Source of the DNA: an uncultured Pelagibacteraceae bacterium
Lineage (GTDB): Bacteria; Pseudomonadota; Alphaproteobacteria; Pelagibacterales; AG-422-B15
NCBI GenBank assembly: GCA_902614655.1
Contig: CACMLX010000002.1
Coordinates: 62,001-126,000 of the forward strand
Length of the DNA: 64,000 nt
Reading direction: 5' to 3'
Shown here: one piece after another, positions 9,823 through 23,025 of the stretch
How the letters are laid out: each line of letters begins with the position of its first letter
Numbering within the stretch: position 1 is the first letter of the stretch
The notes under the pieces: generated by a model
The model's database searches: none
Seen by the model: only the letters and a program-made list of their open reading frames with translations
Told to the model about the DNA's origin: nothing
Made by a program: the position numbers and the translations under genes

Positions 9823-10930
9823 CTGTTATCTCTCTAAATCTGTAATTATCTAAGAAAAGTAAAACAACAATTAAACTTAGAATGATTATTGGTAATGAAT
9901 AATTAAAAGCCACAATAAAGCTCTTCTCTATTAAAATGTTTGATAAAGTTATCTGTATAATTTGAATGAAAAAAGCAACCATTGATATTATTGCTACGGG
10001 CAAAATCCAACCATCGCCAGGTTTTCTAGAAAATTTAACAATTAAAATAGGTAATAGTGATAGACAAAATATGTAAAGAGGATCTATAAATCTAGAGTGA
10101 AGTTCCGCGTATTGTTCTTTTTCATATTTATTAAATTCAGTGATTTTTTTGGTTTTAAGATTGTCGATAATTTGCGAGGTAAATAGTTCGTCTGAATATA
10201 TATGCTTGCTTTCCTCTTTGGTATAAGGCATTAGGTCTAAGTCATATGATTCAAAAATAATTTCAGAAACTCTATTTTCTGATTTTTCGAATATTTGAAT
10301 ATTTCCATTATATAGTCGCAAAACCTTATTATTGTCTTCTTCAATAAATTCTCCATTTTCTGCAATATATGTCTGAGGTTTGTCTTTATCTTTTAAATCA
10401 TGAATTAGCAATCCATATATCTTTTCATTTTCTCTTTGTTGTAAGAATATTGTAAGTGTATCTACTGGCGATATAAATTTTTTTTCTTTTAATATAGATG
10501 AATGTATCCCAGATGATCTTATGTCGATAATCTTGTGTCTAATTTCATTTAATGACAAGGGAGTAATATACAGGCTTAATATAAGTAGTAGTAAGTATGT
10601 CAAGAAAGATACCATTAAGACTGGCATCATAAAAATCTCTATATCTGATTTACCAGATGCCCAAAGTATAATTAATTCACTATCATTCTTGAGTCTATTC
10701 AGGTTGAAAAGAACAGCAAGAAATATACTTACAGGTATAGTTAGTAAAAAAATCTTTGGGATAAGTAGGATTACATAAGAAATATATGATATTAGAGATA
10801 CATTGTCAGAGGTTAACAAATCAATGTGTCTCAATCCCTGACCCATCCATAGTATTCCACTTAATAGTATTAATAATAATAAAAAACTTGATGCAATTTC
10901 CCTTATCGCATATGTTGTAAATCTTGACAT
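9812..10930 (-). CDS. lptF: LPS export ABC transporter permease LptF
   Basis: YjgP/YjgQ-family permease (MSRFTTYAIREIASSFLLLLILLSGILWMGQGLRHIDLL); first of pair. Confidence 0.9.
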   Translation of the reverse strand: MSRFTTYAIREIASSFLLLLILLSGILWMGQGLRHIDLLTSDNVSLISYISYVILLIPKIFLLTIPVSIFLAVLFNLNRLKNDSELIILWASGKSDIEIFMMPVLMVSFLTYLLLLILSLYITPLSLNEIRHKIIDIRSSGIHSSILKEKKFISPVDTLTIFLQQRENEKIYGLLIHDLKDKDKPQTYIAENGEFIEEDNNKVLRLYNGNIQIFEKSENRVSEIIFESYDLDLMPYTKEESKHIYSDELFTSQIIDNLKTKKITEFNKYEKEQYAELHSRFIDPLYIFCLSLLPILIVKFSRKPGDGWILPVAIISMVAFFIQIIQITLSNILIEKSFIVAFNYSLPIIILSLIVVLLFLDNYRFREITDAK

Positions 10931-10970
10931 TTTCTCAATTATATCAATATTTTTTCAAAGGTATATATGT

Positions 10971-12491
10971 ATGGATATTCAATTTAATAATTTAAGACAA
11001 GAAAAAGATGCAATAGGGGTAGTATTTTGTGACAATAAGTGTCGGCTTATAGGTTACGGAAAAAAATTAGATCAACTATCAAAAAAGTATATATCAAATA
11101 TTATTAAATCAGATATATCATTTCAGGAGAGAAATTCTAAGAATTTTGATTATACAATAATACATAAGCCATCAAATTTAAAACTTTCAAAATTATACGT
11201 ATTTAAATTAAAAAATTTCAAGGACTATCAGATAAGAGATTTTCAGATCCTAGGCGGCCATTTAAATTCTCTCATTAAATTCTATAAGGAAACTACTGTA
11301 GTAGTTTATCCTGATGGTATTTCTTCATTAAAAGTTGGTTCATTAAATGCCATAAGTGAAATGATTCTTGGAATGTCATTAGCTTCATATAGCTTCACAA
11401 AATACTTTTCTAAAAAAGATGACAAAAAAAATAAAAGTAAAACTAAAAAGAAAAAAGTAAAAATCTATTCATCCCAGCATACCCGACTTGCAAAAAATTA
11501 TGAAAGTATAAGTGCAATACATCAGGGCGTTACTCTAACAAGAAACTTAGTAACTGAACCTCCAAATGTGATGACCCCGCCAAAAATTGCTGAATATGCA
11601 AAATCACTTGATGAATACGGAGTTGATGTAAAAGTATTAGGTGAAAAAGAAATGAAGAAGCTTGGCATGGGATCTTTATTGGGTGTAGGCCAGGGCAGTA
11701 TACATGAGTCACAGTTAGTTATCATGAAATGGAATGGTGCAAGAAATAAGAAAAAAAAACCAATAGCATTTATTGGTAAGGGTGTTTCATTTGACACTGG
11801 AGGCGTATCATTAAAACCTTCAAATGGTATGGAAGAAATGAAATATGATATGGGTGGCTCAGGAGTTGTAATTGGTTTAATGAAAGCCCTTGCATTAAGA
11901 AAGGCAAAAGCCAATGTAATTGGTGTCGTTGGTTTAGTTGAAAATCATATTGGTAGCAAAGCTCAAAGACCGAGTGATGTAGTTAAGTCTTATTCAGGTC
12001 AAACGATAGAGGTATTAAATACAGATGCAGAAGGAAGATTAGTTCTTGCTGATGCTCTATGGTACACGCAAGAGCAATACAAGCCAGAACTTATGGTTGA
12101 CCTTGCAACATTAACTGGAGCTATAATCGTTGCATTAGGTGATGAATATGCAGGACTTTTCTCAAATAGTGATAAAGTAAGTAAGCAACTAGCAGAAGCT
12201 GGGGATATTGAGGGAGAGAAATTGTGGAGACTTCCCCTTAATGATAGGTATGACAAAATGTTAAATTCACCTATTGCAGATATGCAAAATATTACAAATG
12301 GAAGAGGTCCAGGTTCTATTACAGCCGCACAATTCTTGCAGAGATTTGCAAATAAAGTTCCGTGGGCACACCTTGATATTGCTGGAACAACATGGACTAA
12401 GCAACCATTGCCAACTTCGCCAAAGGGTGCAACAGCTTTTGGTGTTAAGCTTTTAAATAGATTTGTCTCTAAATATTATGAGGGCAAATAA
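10971..12491 (+). CDS. pepA: Leucyl aminopeptidase (M17)
   Basis: [15 protein letters not shown]17 signature; [28 protein letters not shown]. Confidence 0.97.
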   Translation: MDIQFNNLRQEKDAIGVVFCDNKCRLIGYGKKLDQLSKKYISNIIKSDISFQERNSKNFDYTIIHKPSNLKLSKLYVFKLKNFKDYQIRDFQILGGHLNSLIKFYKETTVVVYPDGISSLKVGSLNAISEMILGMSLASYSFTKYFSKKDDKKNKSKTKKKKVKIYSSQHTRLAKNYESISAIHQGVTLTRNLVTEPPNVMTPPKIAEYAKSLDEYGVDVKVLGEKEMKKLGMGSLLGVGQGSIHESQLVIMKWNGARNKKKKPIAFIGKGVSFDTGGVSLKPSNGMEEMKYDMGGSGVVIGLMKALALRKAKANVIGVVGLVENHIGSKAQRPSDVVKSYSGQTIEVLNTDAEGRLVLADALWYTQEQYKPELMVDLATLTGAIIVALGDEYAGLFSNSDKVSKQLAEAGDIEGEKLWRLPLNDRYDKMLNSPIADMQNITNGRGPGSITAAQFLQRFANKVPWAHLDIAGTTWTKQPLPTSPKGATAFGVKLLNRFVSKYYEGK

Positions 12492-12913
12492 TGGCAATAG
12501 AGAGAACTTTTTCGATAATAAAACCAGATGCGGTTGAGCGAAATAAAATTGGTGAAATTTCAGCCATGCTTGAGTCTGCTGGCCTAAGAATTGTTGCGTC
12601 TAAAAGGATTTTATTAGACCAAAATAAAGCAGCCTCTTTTTATGGGGTGCATTCTGACAAGCCTTTTTTCCAAAGTTTGTGCGATTTTATGTGTTCAGGA
12701 CCGATCGTAGTACAGGTCCTTGAGGGAGAAAATGCAATTCAAAGGAATAGAGAAGTTATGGGTGCAACTAATCCAGAAGAAGCTGATGAGGGAACGATTA
12801 GAAAAAAATACGCTTTATCTCTAGAAAAAAATTCTGTGCATGGATCAGACAGTCCTGAAAATGCTGAAATCGAAATAAATCACTTTTTTGATGAAGCGGA
12901 TATCATTTCGTAA
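12491..12913 (+). CDS. ndk: Nucleoside diphosphate kinase
   Basis: [20 protein letters not shown] and [16 protein letters not shown] active site. Confidence 0.97.
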   Translation: MAIERTFSIIKPDAVERNKIGEISAMLESAGLRIVASKRILLDQNKAASFYGVHSDKPFFQSLCDFMCSGPIVVQVLEGENAIQRNREVMGATNPEEADEGTIRKKYALSLEKNSVHGSDSPENAEIEINHFFDEADIIS

Positions 12914-13475
12914 GCACTAACTTAATAGCCTCGGGGTAAATTATATGTTCTTCTTTAAGAACCCTTCGAGCAATGGAACTTTCAGTATCCTCAGCATTTA
13001 TATCTACTTCTCTCTGTAAAATAACTTCTCCTCCATCCATTTCCTGATTTACATAGTGCACTGTACAACCTGTCTTAGTTTCATTATTTTCAAGAACACG
13101 TCTGTGAGTATTAAGTCCTTTATATTCTGGTAGCAATGAAGGATGTATGTTTATAATTTTATTAGGATAATGATCAATTAATTTTTTTGATAATATTTTC
13201 ATATATCCTGCTAAACAAATTAATTCAAGGTCATAAGGTTTTAATAGACTGATAATCTTTTCTTCATATTCTTCAGTATTTTTAAAATTATGGTAGTCTA
13301 ATATTATTGCTTTTAAATTATTTTCTTTTGCAAAACTTAAGCCGGGAGCATTCTTATTATTTGAAAAAACAACTTTTATTTCTGCTGGATACTCTTTTTC
13401 TTTACATGCATCTACAATCGATTTTAAATTTGAACCACGTCCTGATATAAAGATACCTATGGGATGCTTAATCAT
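12903..13475 (-). CDS. purN: Phosphoribosylglycinamide formyltransferase
   Basis: [38 protein letters not shown]; paired with purM. Confidence 0.95.
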   Translation of the reverse strand: MIKHPIGIFISGRGSNLKSIVDACKEKEYPAEIKVVFSNNKNAPGLSFAKENNLKAIILDYHNFKNTEEYEEKIISLLKPYDLELICLAGYMKILSKKLIDHYPNKIINIHPSLLPEYKGLNTHRRVLENNETKTGCTVHYVNQEMDGGEVILQREVDINAEDTESSIARRVLKEEHIIYPEAIKLVLTK

Positions 13476-14511
13476 TAAAATTTAATTTGCCAATATAGCT
13501 AACTTTTTTATTTATTTTTTTTGAATTCACTAAATTGCCAATTATACTGTATTTAAGTTTGTGTTTCTTAATTGATTTTTCAAATTGATTAAACTTTGTT
13601 CTATCTAAGATTACTATCATACCATATCCGCAATTAAATGTTTTTAACATTTCATTTTGTGATACCCCAAAACTTTGTATCCATTTAAATATTTTTGGCA
13701 AATTAAAGGTTTTTAAATTTATTTTTGCTGAAACATTTTTATTTAATGACCTTGGTAAATTTTCTGTTATTCCTCCACCAGTAATATGAGCGCATGTTTT
13801 TATTATTTTTTTTGTGTACATTTCAAGTATTGGACTTACGTATATCTCTGTAGGTTTGAGTAATAATTCACCAATAGTTTTATTTTTTTCTATCTTCTTA
13901 TTTAATTTTATTTTGTTTTCTTTGATTATCTTTCTAACAAGAGAATATCCATTAGAGTGAAGACCTGACGATGAAATTCCTACAATAATATCATTTTCTT
14001 TTAATTTTGGACTTACTTTGGCAACTCCACTCTTAACTCCTACACAAAATCCAGCAAGATCATACTTATCGTTTGAATCAACTTCTGGATGTTCAGCTGT
14101 TTCTCCGCCTAGCAATGAACAATTAGACATTTTACATCCCTTTATAATACCCCCTATAATTTCTTTACCTTTAGATATGTCTAATTTTCCAGTTGAAATA
14201 TAGTCTAAGAAAAAAAGAGGCTTAGCCTGATCAACTATTAAGTCATTCACGCACATGGCAACTAGGTCAATGCCAATTGTCTTATGGTCCCTCATCATAC
14301 GGGCAATCTCAATTTTTGTTCCAACTCCATCGGTTGCACCAACAAGAATCGGTTTTTTAATTTTTGAGTCAAGTACAAATTGACCTGAAAAACCTCCAAT
14401 ATTGGATTTTTTAAGATTTTTATCTTTACGAATTATTTTTTTAATTTCGGATACAAATTTATTTCCTTTATTTATGCTTACGCCTGAACTTGAGTATGAT
14501 AGCTTCTTCAT
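13468..14511 (-). CDS. purM: Phosphoribosylformylglycinamidine cyclo-ligase
   Basis: YSSSGVSINKGNKFVSEIK; ATDGVGTKIEIA; LLGGETAEHP; AHITGGGITENLPR. Confidence 0.96.
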   Translation of the reverse strand: MKKLSYSSSGVSINKGNKFVSEIKKIIRKDKNLKKSNIGGFSGQFVLDSKIKKPILVGATDGVGTKIEIARMMRDHKTIGIDLVAMCVNDLIVDQAKPLFFLDYISTGKLDISKGKEIIGGIIKGCKMSNCSLLGGETAEHPEVDSNDKYDLAGFCVGVKSGVAKVSPKLKENDIIVGISSSGLHSNGYSLVRKIIKENKIKLNKKIEKNKTIGELLLKPTEIYVSPILEMYTKKIIKTCAHITGGGITENLPRSLNKNVSAKINLKTFNLPKIFKWIQSFGVSQNEMLKTFNCGYGMIVILDRTKFNQFEKSIKKHKLKYSIIGNLVNSKKINKKVSYIGKLNFND

Positions 14512-14526
14512 TTAGATTTCTTATAT

Positions 14527-15606
14527 ATGATTTTTAATACCAATACTAAGCAAATAAGCTTTGTGATTGTTTTTTTATTTGCTTTTATTAATTCCTGTCT
14601 TGCTAATGAAAATATAGATTTTTTTTCATCATCCGGCATAAAGGTAAATTTATCTTTTTCAAATGAGACCGATATTAGAAATACCGCTATATCTAAAGCT
14701 GAAGAAATTGCCTTTAAAAGAGTATCAGTTAGACTTCTTGCGCCAGAGGATTATAAAAAATTAAGCAAATTAAAAGATATTGATATTTCTTATTTTGTAG
14801 AAAGTATTGAGTTTGTTGATGAAAAAATTTCTACAGAAACTTACCTTGGCGAGTTTAATATATATTTTAGTCCGTTCCGTATCAAAGAATTCTACAAATC
14901 GAATTCCTTGACATTTTCTGAGGTAAGTTCTCAAAATATCACAGTTAATGTAGCATTTTCTAATTCTAATCAATTTTTTATTCTATTTAATTTGTGGAAC
15001 ACCGAATGGAAAAAAATTAAAAATATAAGTAATAAAATAAACTTAGATATAAAGACCTTTTCACAGACTGAAATGGGCAATACCGATTTATCTAGTTTTT
15101 TGGAAAATAAAGACATAGAAGGAAATAATTTAAATGATGAAAATGACATAATATTAATATGGTGTAGCCCTATTTATGAAAAATTAAATGAGCTTAGATT
15201 TGATTTAATAATAAAGTTTAATTTGAATCAAAAAGAAAAGATAATTAGAAAGAGTTATTTGACTGATTATTCACTATTTAGGGACGATATTTTCTCACCA
15301 TTAATTGAGGACATAAAAAATGAACTTTTACTTACATGGATTGATCTAACAAAACAATCTGATGAGGTTTACAGATTTAAGTTTGTATACGATATCAAAA
15401 GCATTTCTGATTGGGTTGAATTACAAAATCGACTGCAATCAGTAAGGCTTTTAGAACAATATAAGCCATCTTTATTTACTACGGATAAGGTTGAGGGGTA
15501 CGTGGATTTTTTAGGAAATGGAGATAAGTTTGTTCTTCTGCTCTCTCAAAATAAAATTAATGCAGTAAATCTTGGACCATATTATAGAATTTCTTTAGAT
15601 GATTAA
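14527..15606 (+). CDS. DUF2066-like secreted protein
   Basis: Signal peptide; length, domain character and position downstream of purM match the alphaproteobacterial DUF2066 family. Confidence 0.6.
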   Translation: MIFNTNTKQISFVIVFLFAFINSCLANENIDFFSSSGIKVNLSFSNETDIRNTAISKAEEIAFKRVSVRLLAPEDYKKLSKLKDIDISYFVESIEFVDEKISTETYLGEFNIYFSPFRIKEFYKSNSLTFSEVSSQNITVNVAFSNSNQFFILFNLWNTEWKKIKNISNKINLDIKTFSQTEMGNTDLSSFLENKDIEGNNLNDENDIILIWCSPIYEKLNELRFDLIIKFNLNQKEKIIRKSYLTDYSLFRDDIFSPLIEDIKNELLLTWIDLTKQSDEVYRFKFVYDIKSISDWVELQNRLQSVRLLEQYKPSLFTTDKVEGYVDFLGNGDKFVLLLSQNKINAVNLGPYYRISLDD

Positions 15607-16144
15607 AAATTTGCCAAATTTTATATCAATTTACCGTTTGGTTACTATTCCATTTGTTGCGTGGTTTCTTTTAGAGGAATTATATAATTATGCGGCTTTA
15701 TTTACTTTTTTAATTGCTGTAAGTGATTTTTTAGATGGATTTATCGCAAGATATTTTAAAGTTCAAAGTGAACTAGGTTCATATTTAGATGCAATTGCTG
15801 ATAAAGCATTCGTAATTTCGATTTTTATACTCATTGGAAATCTCAAACTGTTACCTGTATTCATAATCATAATAATAATTTCAAGAGATATAATTATTTT
15901 GGGATCGTTTGCAGTCACTTTTTTGGTTGGAAAAAAAATTGAGGTTAAACCAACTAAAATCAGTAAATTAAATACATTCTTTCAGTTTTGTCTTGTTATT
16001 ACGACCATGCTTAGCAATATCAACGGATATGAGAAATATTTCACTGCATTGATCATAAACGAAGTATTAATTACTGTTGTATTGATATGTACTCTATTAT
16101 CTTTAATGAATTATATAAGTTACTGGTTTAAAAATATAAACTAA
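15599..16144 (+). CDS. CDP-alcohol phosphatidyltransferase family protein (PgsA-like)
   Basis: DFLDGFIARYFKVQSELGSYLDAIADKAF matches DGx2ARx8Gx3Dx3D. Confidence 0.9.
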   Translation: MIKNLPNFISIYRLVTIPFVAWFLLEELYNYAALFTFLIAVSDFLDGFIARYFKVQSELGSYLDAIADKAFVISIFILIGNLKLLPVFIIIIIISRDIIILGSFAVTFLVGKKIEVKPTKISKLNTFFQFCLVITTMLSNINGYEKYFTALIINEVLITVVLICTLLSLMNYISYWFKNIN

Positions 16145-16792
16145 ATGGAAAAAGGACAATTAATCTTTAATTTAAAAAATATAGAAACTTATGATCCTGA
16201 GGATTTTTATATTAGTAAAAGTAATTTTAATGTTTCAACTTTACTAAAATCTCCACAGGACTGGTTTAATAGATCAGCTGTAATATTTGGGCAAAAAAAA
16301 TCAGGTAAAACACATCTTTTAAATATATGGTCAGGCTATAACAATGCTAATTTAATTAATTGCCTTGATGTGCAAAGCTGGAATGACATTTCGCCTAATA
16401 CTAATATAGCAATTGATGATTTTCATAATTTAAAAGATGAAGAGGGTTTTTTTCATTTTTATAATAGTTTAATTTTAGAAAACAAAACAATTTTAGTAAC
16501 GGTTGATATAAATTCTAATTTTGAAATCAAACTAAAAGACTTAAATTCAAGGTTTAAATCCTTTACTTCATCTAAAATCGAAAATCCAGAAGATGATCTC
16601 TTAAAAGCCATAATCATGAAATATTTTAGCAATGCCCAAGTTCAAGTTGACAAAAATGTAATTGAATATTTATTAAAGAGGGTAGATCGTGATTATCAAA
16701 TATTATATAATATTCTTGAAAAAATTAATATTCTTTCCTTGCAAAGAAAATCAAAAATAACAACACATCTCATCCGAAATATAATGACTTAA
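16145..16792 (+). CDS. DnaA-like regulatory ATPase (HdaA-like)
   Basis: P-loop GQKKSGKTHLLNIW, IAIDDFHNL Walker B; DnaA-like without DNA-binding domain; follows CDP-alcohol transferase as in alphaproteobacteria. Confidence 0.75.
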   Translation: MEKGQLIFNLKNIETYDPEDFYISKSNFNVSTLLKSPQDWFNRSAVIFGQKKSGKTHLLNIWSGYNNANLINCLDVQSWNDISPNTNIAIDDFHNLKDEEGFFHFYNSLILENKTILVTVDINSNFEIKLKDLNSRFKSFTSSKIENPEDDLLKAIIMKYFSNAQVQVDKNVIEYLLKRVDRDYQILYNILEKINILSLQRKSKITTHLIRNIMT

Positions 16793-17603
16793 CATAACTC
16801 TCAAAAACGTCTAAACGTTGATCATTTTTATTTTTACCTTTTTTTAATTCTCCCAGTCTATTTTTACTTGCTCTTATAAGATTTTTATCGGAAACAACCC
16901 AATTACGAGGAAGGTCATCTTTTTGGGCATAATTTTCTCTCCATTCTGAAAATTTTTTAATTAGTTTTTTTTCATTTTTTGAAAAATTTTTGATTTTTAT
17001 TCTTTTATAGGATTTTTTAGTGTTGTAGACATCTTTAGTATCTAAATGGTCTTCAATTATTTTTTTTATACTTTTTACGAGATTTCTTTTTTTAATATTT
17101 TGCAATAAGTACACATAAATTTTAGGTAAATAATACACATCGTTAATTGCATAATTAATTTGCTCTGATGATAAAGGTCTCTTAGTCCAATCAGAAACTT
17201 GATGTTTTTTTGAAAGTTTTATTTTGAATAGTTTTTCTACTAAACTAGTATATCCAATTGTTTGTCCTCCATAAATTGAATTGTAAGCAATTTGAGTATC
17301 AAAAACATTCACAACACTAATTTCAAAAGCATAATTTAATACTTCGATATCTTGTCGAGCAGAGTGAATAACTTTCAATATCTTTTTTGATGTGAGTATT
17401 TTTTTAAAATATTCGAAGTTCATTTTTTCCCCTGATAACATATCAATTAAGAATTCTTTTCTTTGAGTTTTAATTTGAATAGTGCATAAAACTGGCCAAT
17501 ATGTATTATCTCTTTTGAATTCGGTATCTAGGAAGATAATTTTATACTTATTCAATAATTTACATAGCTTCTCGAGGGATTTATTATCTTGGACTATTTT
17601 CAT
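16770..17603 (-). CDS. rnd: Ribonuclease D
   Basis: FLDTEFKRDNTYWPVLCTIQI exonuclease motif, IHSARQDIEVL, HRDC-like C-terminus. Confidence 0.9.
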   Translation of the reverse strand: MKIVQDNKSLEKLCKLLNKYKIIFLDTEFKRDNTYWPVLCTIQIKTQRKEFLIDMLSGEKMNFEYFKKILTSKKILKVIHSARQDIEVLNYAFEISVVNVFDTQIAYNSIYGGQTIGYTSLVEKLFKIKLSKKHQVSDWTKRPLSSEQINYAINDVYYLPKIYVYLLQNIKKRNLVKSIKKIIEDHLDTKDVYNTKKSYKRIKIKNFSKNEKKLIKKFSEWRENYAQKDDLPRNWVVSDKNLIRASKNRLGELKKGKNKNDQRLDVFESYVKSLYFG

Positions 17604-17636
17604 AAATCAAACTATATATGATCCTTAATTAAAAGT

Positions 17637-19433
17637 ATGAATATATATAGAACGCACAATTGTAACCAGCTTAGATTGGAAGATGCTGGTTCTAAAGTAT
17701 CATTAGCTGGGTGGATAAATAGAAAACGAGATCACGGCAATGTACTGTTTGTTGACTTAAGGGATCATTATGGTGTTACTCAATGTGTAATTGAGAAAAC
17801 AAATACTAAATTGCTAAACTTAGTAGATAGCTTAAGAGTTGAGACAGTTATTAAAATTGATGGCACCGTTATAAAAAGAGAGCCTGATACTATTAATGAG
17901 TCACTAAATACAGGGACCATTGAAATTGCGGTTGATAATGTAGAAGTATTATCTGAGGCAAAGGAGTTGCCTATGCCAGTTTTTGGCGAAAACGATTATC
18001 CAGAAGAAATTAGATTGAAGTATAGATTTCTTGATATTCGAAGAGAGGAATTGCATAAAAATATTGTTCTAAGATCCTCAATTATTTCCCACATTAGAAA
18101 GCTCATGTCTGACGCTGGTTTTTTAGAAATGCAAACACCAATACTTACAGCTTCTAGTCCAGAAGGAGCTAGAGATTACTTGGTACCAAGCAGGATTCAT
18201 CCAGGAAAATTTTACGCTCTTCCTCAAGCACCACAGCAATTTAAGCAATTAATTATGGCAGGAGGATTTGATAAATATTTTCAAATAGCCCCTTGTTTTA
18301 GAGATGAAGATGCAAGAGCAGATAGAAGTCCTGGCGAATTTTATCAATTAGATATGGAAATGGCATTTGTTGAGCAAGACGATGTGTTTAACGCCATTGA
18401 ACCCATTTTACATTCTGTATTTACAACTTTTTCTGATTTTAACGTTACAGAAACACCCTTTCCAAGAATTACATTTGCTGATGCTATGAGCAGGTATGGA
18501 ACAGACAAACCTGACCTTAGAAATCCAATAAATATTTGTAATTTAACTAAGGAATTTAATGATGACAAAGTTGAATTTAGTGCATTTAAAAAAATTATAG
18601 AAGAGGGGGGCGAGGTTATTGGAATACCAGCACCTGACTCGAGTCAAAAACCTAGAAGTTTTTTTGATAATCTTAATAATTGGGCAAGAAAAGAAATGAA
18701 TGCTGCTGGTTTAGGTTATATTGTTTTTGATAAAAGCTCTTCTGGCGTAGAAGGAAAGGGGCCTATTGCAAAATTTATCCCCTCTGAAATTCAAGAAATG
18801 ATATTAAACAAAGCAGGTCTTAAGGCCGGAGATTCAATTTTCTTTGCATGCGCTAAAGGCAAAGAAGTTTATGATATTGCTGCTGCAGCCAGAGATAAAA
18901 TTGCAATAGATCTGGAACTAATTGAAAAGGGAGTATTTAAGTTTTGTTGGATTGTCGATTTTCCTATGTATGAAAAGGATAAAGAAACTGGAAAAATTGA
19001 TTTTAGTCATAATCCTTTCTCAATGCCACAAGGTGGATTAGAAGCGCTTAATAATAAGGATCCTATAAATATCCTAGGTTATCAATATGATATTGTTTGT
19101 AATGGCGTAGAGCTATCATCAGGCGCTATACGAAATCACGTTCCAGAAATTATGTATAAGGCCTTTGAAATAGCTGGCTATAATAAAGATCAAGTACATG
19201 AAAAATTTGGAGGAATGATAAACGCTTTTACTTATGGTGTGCCTCCTCATGGCGGCATTGCACCAGGAATAGACAGAATAGTGATGCTACTTGCTCAAGA
19301 AAAAAATATTCGCGAGGTAATATTGTTCCCAATGAATCAACAGGCTCAGGATCTGATGATGCTGGCCCCTGCTGAAGTAGATAAGACTACACTTGATGAG
19401 TTGAATTTAGAAGTTAAACCAACTGAAGAATAA
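17637..19433 (+). CDS. aspS: Aspartate--tRNA ligase
   Basis: [73 protein letters not shown]. Confidence 0.97.
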   Translation: MNIYRTHNCNQLRLEDAGSKVSLAGWINRKRDHGNVLFVDLRDHYGVTQCVIEKTNTKLLNLVDSLRVETVIKIDGTVIKREPDTINESLNTGTIEIAVDNVEVLSEAKELPMPVFGENDYPEEIRLKYRFLDIRREELHKNIVLRSSIISHIRKLMSDAGFLEMQTPILTASSPEGARDYLVPSRIHPGKFYALPQAPQQFKQLIMAGGFDKYFQIAPCFRDEDARADRSPGEFYQLDMEMAFVEQDDVFNAIEPILHSVFTTFSDFNVTETPFPRITFADAMSRYGTDKPDLRNPINICNLTKEFNDDKVEFSAFKKIIEEGGEVIGIPAPDSSQKPRSFFDNLNNWARKEMNAAGLGYIVFDKSSSGVEGKGPIAKFIPSEIQEMILNKAGLKAGDSIFFACAKGKEVYDIAAAARDKIAIDLELIEKGVFKFCWIVDFPMYEKDKETGKIDFSHNPFSMPQGGLEALNNKDPINILGYQYDIVCNGVELSSGAIRNHVPEIMYKAFEIAGYNKDQVHEKFGGMINAFTYGVPPHGGIAPGIDRIVMLLAQEKNIREVILFPMNQQAQDLMMLAPAEVDKTTLDELNLEVKPTEE

Positions 19434-19434
19434 A

Positions 19435-22400
19435 CTATGAGCAGCCAGTTGTGGCACCACATGTATCGCATTTTAAGCAAGTACCATTTCTAACAAGAGT
19501 AAAAGAGCCACACTCAGGACAAGCATCACCTTCATAGCCCATCATTCTTGCAGCTTGAACTCTACTCATTGATTGATCGGATGTAGAACCTGTGCTTACC
19601 GCAGTACTAATCGGCGCTTGTTCAGCTGACACAGTCTCCATGCTTCCGTTTGAACTAACTACCGAAAGTCCGTCCTGGCCTCGTAAGTAACCTTGGCTTG
19701 AAACTTTTTTAACAAGCTTCCAAGGGATTTCATTATTTTTTAATGTTCCCTCCTCAGCTCCAGTTCCAAGTGAGAAGTCAACATCTGTATTATCAGCATG
19801 CGCCAAATCATTTCTGCCTAAGTAAGAAACAGCAAGTTCTCTGAACACGTAATCTAAAATAGATGTTGCATTTTTAATTCTATTATTACCTTGCACTACC
19901 CCAGCAGGGTCAAATCTAGTAAAAGTATAAGCTTCCACGTACTCTTCTAGTGGAACTCCATATTGAAGACCAATTGATATTGCGATTGCAAAATTATTCA
20001 TCAGACTCCTCAGGAAAGCTCCTTCTTTATGCATGTCAATAAAGATTTCACCCAAGCTACCATCCTCATATTCTCCGGTATGAAGATAAACTTTATGACC
20101 TCCTACAATTGCTTTTTGAATGTATCCTTTTCTTCTATCAGGAACTTTATTTCTTGAACCGTATACAACAGAATTCATAGCCTCTTTAGCAACAGCAATT
20201 GTTCTATCAATTTGGTTATCCGGTTGTTCTATATCTATTTCTTCATCAACATCCTCATCAACAAGTTTTGATGCAAGTGGTTGACTTAATTTTGAGCCAT
20301 CACGATAGAGAGCGTTTGCTTTTGTGCCAAGTTTCCATGACAGTAAATAAGCTTCATTACAATCTTCCACATCAGATTCTGCAGGCATGTTGATAGTTTT
20401 TGATATAGCTCCTGATATAAAAGGCTGAGCTGCTGCCATCATGCGTATATGACTTTCTACAGACAAATATCTTTTGCCGATTCTACCACACGGATTTGCG
20501 CAATCAAATACAGCCAAATGATCATCTTTGATATGCGGTGAGCCCTCTAAGGTCATGGTGCCGCAGCAAAAGGTATTTGCTTCATCGATTTCATCAATTG
20601 TAAAACCTAAAGCAGTTAGCATATTAAAATTCATATCAGTAAGTTGTTCTTCTGAAAAATTCAGCTTCTCTTTGCAGAATTCCATCCCGAGGGTATATGA
20701 ATTGAAAGAAAATCGAATATCAAAAACATTCTTTAAATTTTGTTCAAGGAGTTCGATTTGTTCCTCTTCAAAGCCTTTTTCTTTTAGTGTCTCGTGATTT
20801 ATAGCGGGGGCATTGTTGAGCGTACCGTGACCAACAGCATAATTAATCGTTTCTTCAATTTCATCCTCTGTGTATTGGAGTTGCCTTAATGCTTCTGGAA
20901 CCGTTCTATTTATAATCTTGAAATAACCACCTCCAGCAAGTTTCTTGAATTTGACCATTGCAAAATCAGGTTCGATACCTGTTGTATCACAGTCCATTAC
21001 AAGACCAATAGTTCCAGTTGGCGCAATTACTGTTGTTTGTGCATTTCTAAAACCAAACTTTTGACCATTCTCATATGCTTGATCCCATGCATTTTGCGCC
21101 TCTATTCCTAAGTTTGTATCTCTTAAATCTTCAACAACAAATGGCACAGGATTGATATGTAAACCTTCATAATCATCAGTCTTACCATATGCGGCTCTTC
21201 TATGATTTCTCATAACACGAAGCATATTTTTAGAGTTTTGTTGATATCCAGGGAAGGGGCCTTGTTCAGATGCGACCTCAGCTGAAGTTGCATAAGATAT
21301 GCCAGTCATTAAAGCTGTTATAGCTGCACAATTTGCCCTTCCTTCTTCGCTATCGTAGGCTACACCTTTAGACATTAGGTAGCCTCCTAAATTCGCATAT
21401 CCAAGACCAAGTGTCCTGTATTCATAGGAGAGTTTCGCTATTTCTTTTGAAGGAAATTGAGCCATCATGACTGAAATTTCCAATATTAATGTCCATATTC
21501 TTACAGCATGTTTGAACAAGTCAGTGTTTAAACATTTGTTCTCATCCATAAACGTCATTAGATTAAGTGAGGCTAAGTTGCAGGCTGTATTGTCTAGGAA
21601 CATATATTCCGAGCAAGGGTTTGAAGCTCTAATTTCGCCACTTTCTGGGCATGTGTGCCAATCATTAATTGTCGTATGGAACTGAATACCAGGATCAGCA
21701 CAGGCCCAAGCAGAATATCCAACTTGATCCCAAAGGTCTTTTGCCTTTACTGTTTTACTTACTGAATTATCAATTCTATTAATTAAGTTCCAATCTTTGT
21801 CTTCAATTACAGCACTTAAAAAATCGTCAGTAACTCGTACTGAATTATTTGAATTCTGACCAGAAACTGTCACATAGGCCTCTGAATCCCAATCTGTATT
21901 ATAAGTCTCAAATTCTATAGATTTATAGCCTTGTTTTGCAAAATGTATGATCCTTTGAATATAATTTTCAGGAACTTCATTTTTTCTTGCAGCAATAATT
22001 TCTCTTTTTAAAGCAGGGTTTTTTGCAGGTTCAAAACAACTTTCGCCGTCTGCCTCACAATTATGGCAGGCATTCATAACGCTTTTTAGATGTTTTGAAC
22101 ATATTTTTGATCCTGTAACAATAGACGCTACTTTTTGTTCTTCTGTAACTTTCCATTTAATAAACTCTTCAATATCAGGATGATCTATATCTACTACAAC
22201 CATCTTTGCAGCTCTTCTAGTTGTGCCGCCTGATTTAATTGCCCCCGCAGCTCTATCACCAATTTTAAGAAAGCTCATCAGTCCAGATGATTTTCCTCCG
22301 CCGGATAAACCTTCAGAAGAACCCCTGAGGTTTGAGAAGTTTGTTCCAGTGCCTGATCCATACTTGAAGAGCCTAGCTTCACGCACCCACAAATCCATAA

Positions 22401-23025
22401 TGCCACCATCATTTACCAAATCATCATCTATACTTTGAATAAAGCATGCATGAGGTTGAGGTCTTTCATAAGAACTTGAGGATCTGGTTAATTTTCCAGT
22501 TTCATGATCAACATAAAAATGGCCTTGAGAAGGACCATCAATTCCATAGGCCCAGTTTAATCCTGTATTGAACCATTGAGGGCTGTTTGGTGCAACCATT
22601 TGATTAGCGAGCATGTAACGAACCTCATCAAAAAAAGCTTTGGCATCATCTTCTGATGAAAAATAACCACCTTTCCATCCCCAGTATGTCCATGCACCTG
22701 CTAGTCTATCAAAAACTTGTTGAGAACTCGTTTCCGATGAATAAGTTACCTCGCCCTCGCTGTCATCAGCAATTCTTGGGGCAAGCCATGATGGAATATT
22801 TCTTTCATCTGTTCTCTTTAGTTTTGAAGGAACACCAGCTTTTCTAAAATATTTTTGTGATAAAATATCGCTTGCAACTTGACTCCATTGTTCTGGAACT
22901 TCAAAATTTTCTAATTTAAATACAAGAGATCCATCAGGATTGACTATTTCACTTGAAACCTTCTTAAAATTTATACTTTCGTATGGCGATTGATTAGCAA
23001 TTGTAAATTCTCTATTTATTTTCAT
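19435..23025 (-). CDS. nrdJ: Vitamin B12-dependent (class II) ribonucleoside-diphosphate reductase
   Basis: 1196 aa; [41 protein letters not shown]-terminal Cys-rich [28 protein letters not shown]. Confidence 0.96.
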   Translation of the reverse strand: MKINREFTIANQSPYESINFKKVSSEIVNPDGSLVFKLENFEVPEQWSQVASDILSQKYFRKAGVPSKLKRTDERNIPSWLAPRIADDSEGEVTYSSETSSQQVFDRLAGAWTYWGWKGGYFSSEDDAKAFFDEVRYMLANQMVAPNSPQWFNTGLNWAYGIDGPSQGHFYVDHETGKLTRSSSSYERPQPHACFIQSIDDDLVNDGGIMDLWVREARLFKYGSGTGTNFSNLRGSSEGLSGGGKSSGLMSFLKIGDRAAGAIKSGGTTRRAAKMVVVDIDHPDIEEFIKWKVTEEQKVASIVTGSKICSKHLKSVMNACHNCEADGESCFEPAKNPALKREIIAARKNEVPENYIQRIIHFAKQGYKSIEFETYNTDWDSEAYVTVSGQNSNNSVRVTDDFLSAVIEDKDWNLINRIDNSVSKTVKAKDLWDQVGYSAWACADPGIQFHTTINDWHTCPESGEIRASNPCSEYMFLDNTACNLASLNLMTFMDENKCLNTDLFKHAVRIWTLILEISVMMAQFPSKEIAKLSYEYRTLGLGYANLGGYLMSKGVAYDSEEGRANCAAITALMTGISYATSAEVASEQGPFPGYQQNSKNMLRVMRNHRRAAYGKTDDYEGLHINPVPFVVEDLRDTNLGIEAQNAWDQAYENGQKFGFRNAQTTVIAPTGTIGLVMDCDTTGIEPDFAMVKFKKLAGGGYFKIINRTVPEALRQLQYTEDEIEETINYAVGHGTLNNAPAINHETLKEKGFEEEQIELLEQNLKNVFDIRFSFNSYTLGMEFCKEKLNFSEEQLTDMNFNMLTALGFTIDEIDEANTFCCGTMTLEGSPHIKDDHLAVFDCANPCGRIGKRYLSVESHIRMMAAAQPFISGAISKTINMPAESDVEDCNEAYLLSWKLGTKANALYRDGSKLSQPLASKLVDEDVDEEIDIEQPDNQIDRTIAVAKEAMNSVVYGSRNKVPDRRKGYIQKAIVGGHKVYLHTGEYEDGSLGEIFIDMHKEGAFLRSLMNNFAIAISIGLQYGVPLEEYVEAYTFTRFDPAGVVQGNNRIKNATSILDYVFRELAVSYLGRNDLAHADNTDVDFSLGTGAEEGTLKNNEIPWKLVKKVSSQGYLRGQDGLSVVSSNGSMETVSAEQAPISTAVSTGSTSDQSMSRVQAARMMGYEGDACPECGSFTLVRNGTCLKCDTCGATTGCS

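Noticed and set aside
11522-11914. 130-aa minus-strand ORF antisense to pepA
   Set aside because: Shadow ORF opposite a strongly conserved gene; no recognisable domain
20528-20797. 89-aa plus-strand ORF inside nrdJ (also 20199, 21467, 22223, 22656)
   Set aside because: Antisense shadow ORFs of a conserved coding region; no SD or motif
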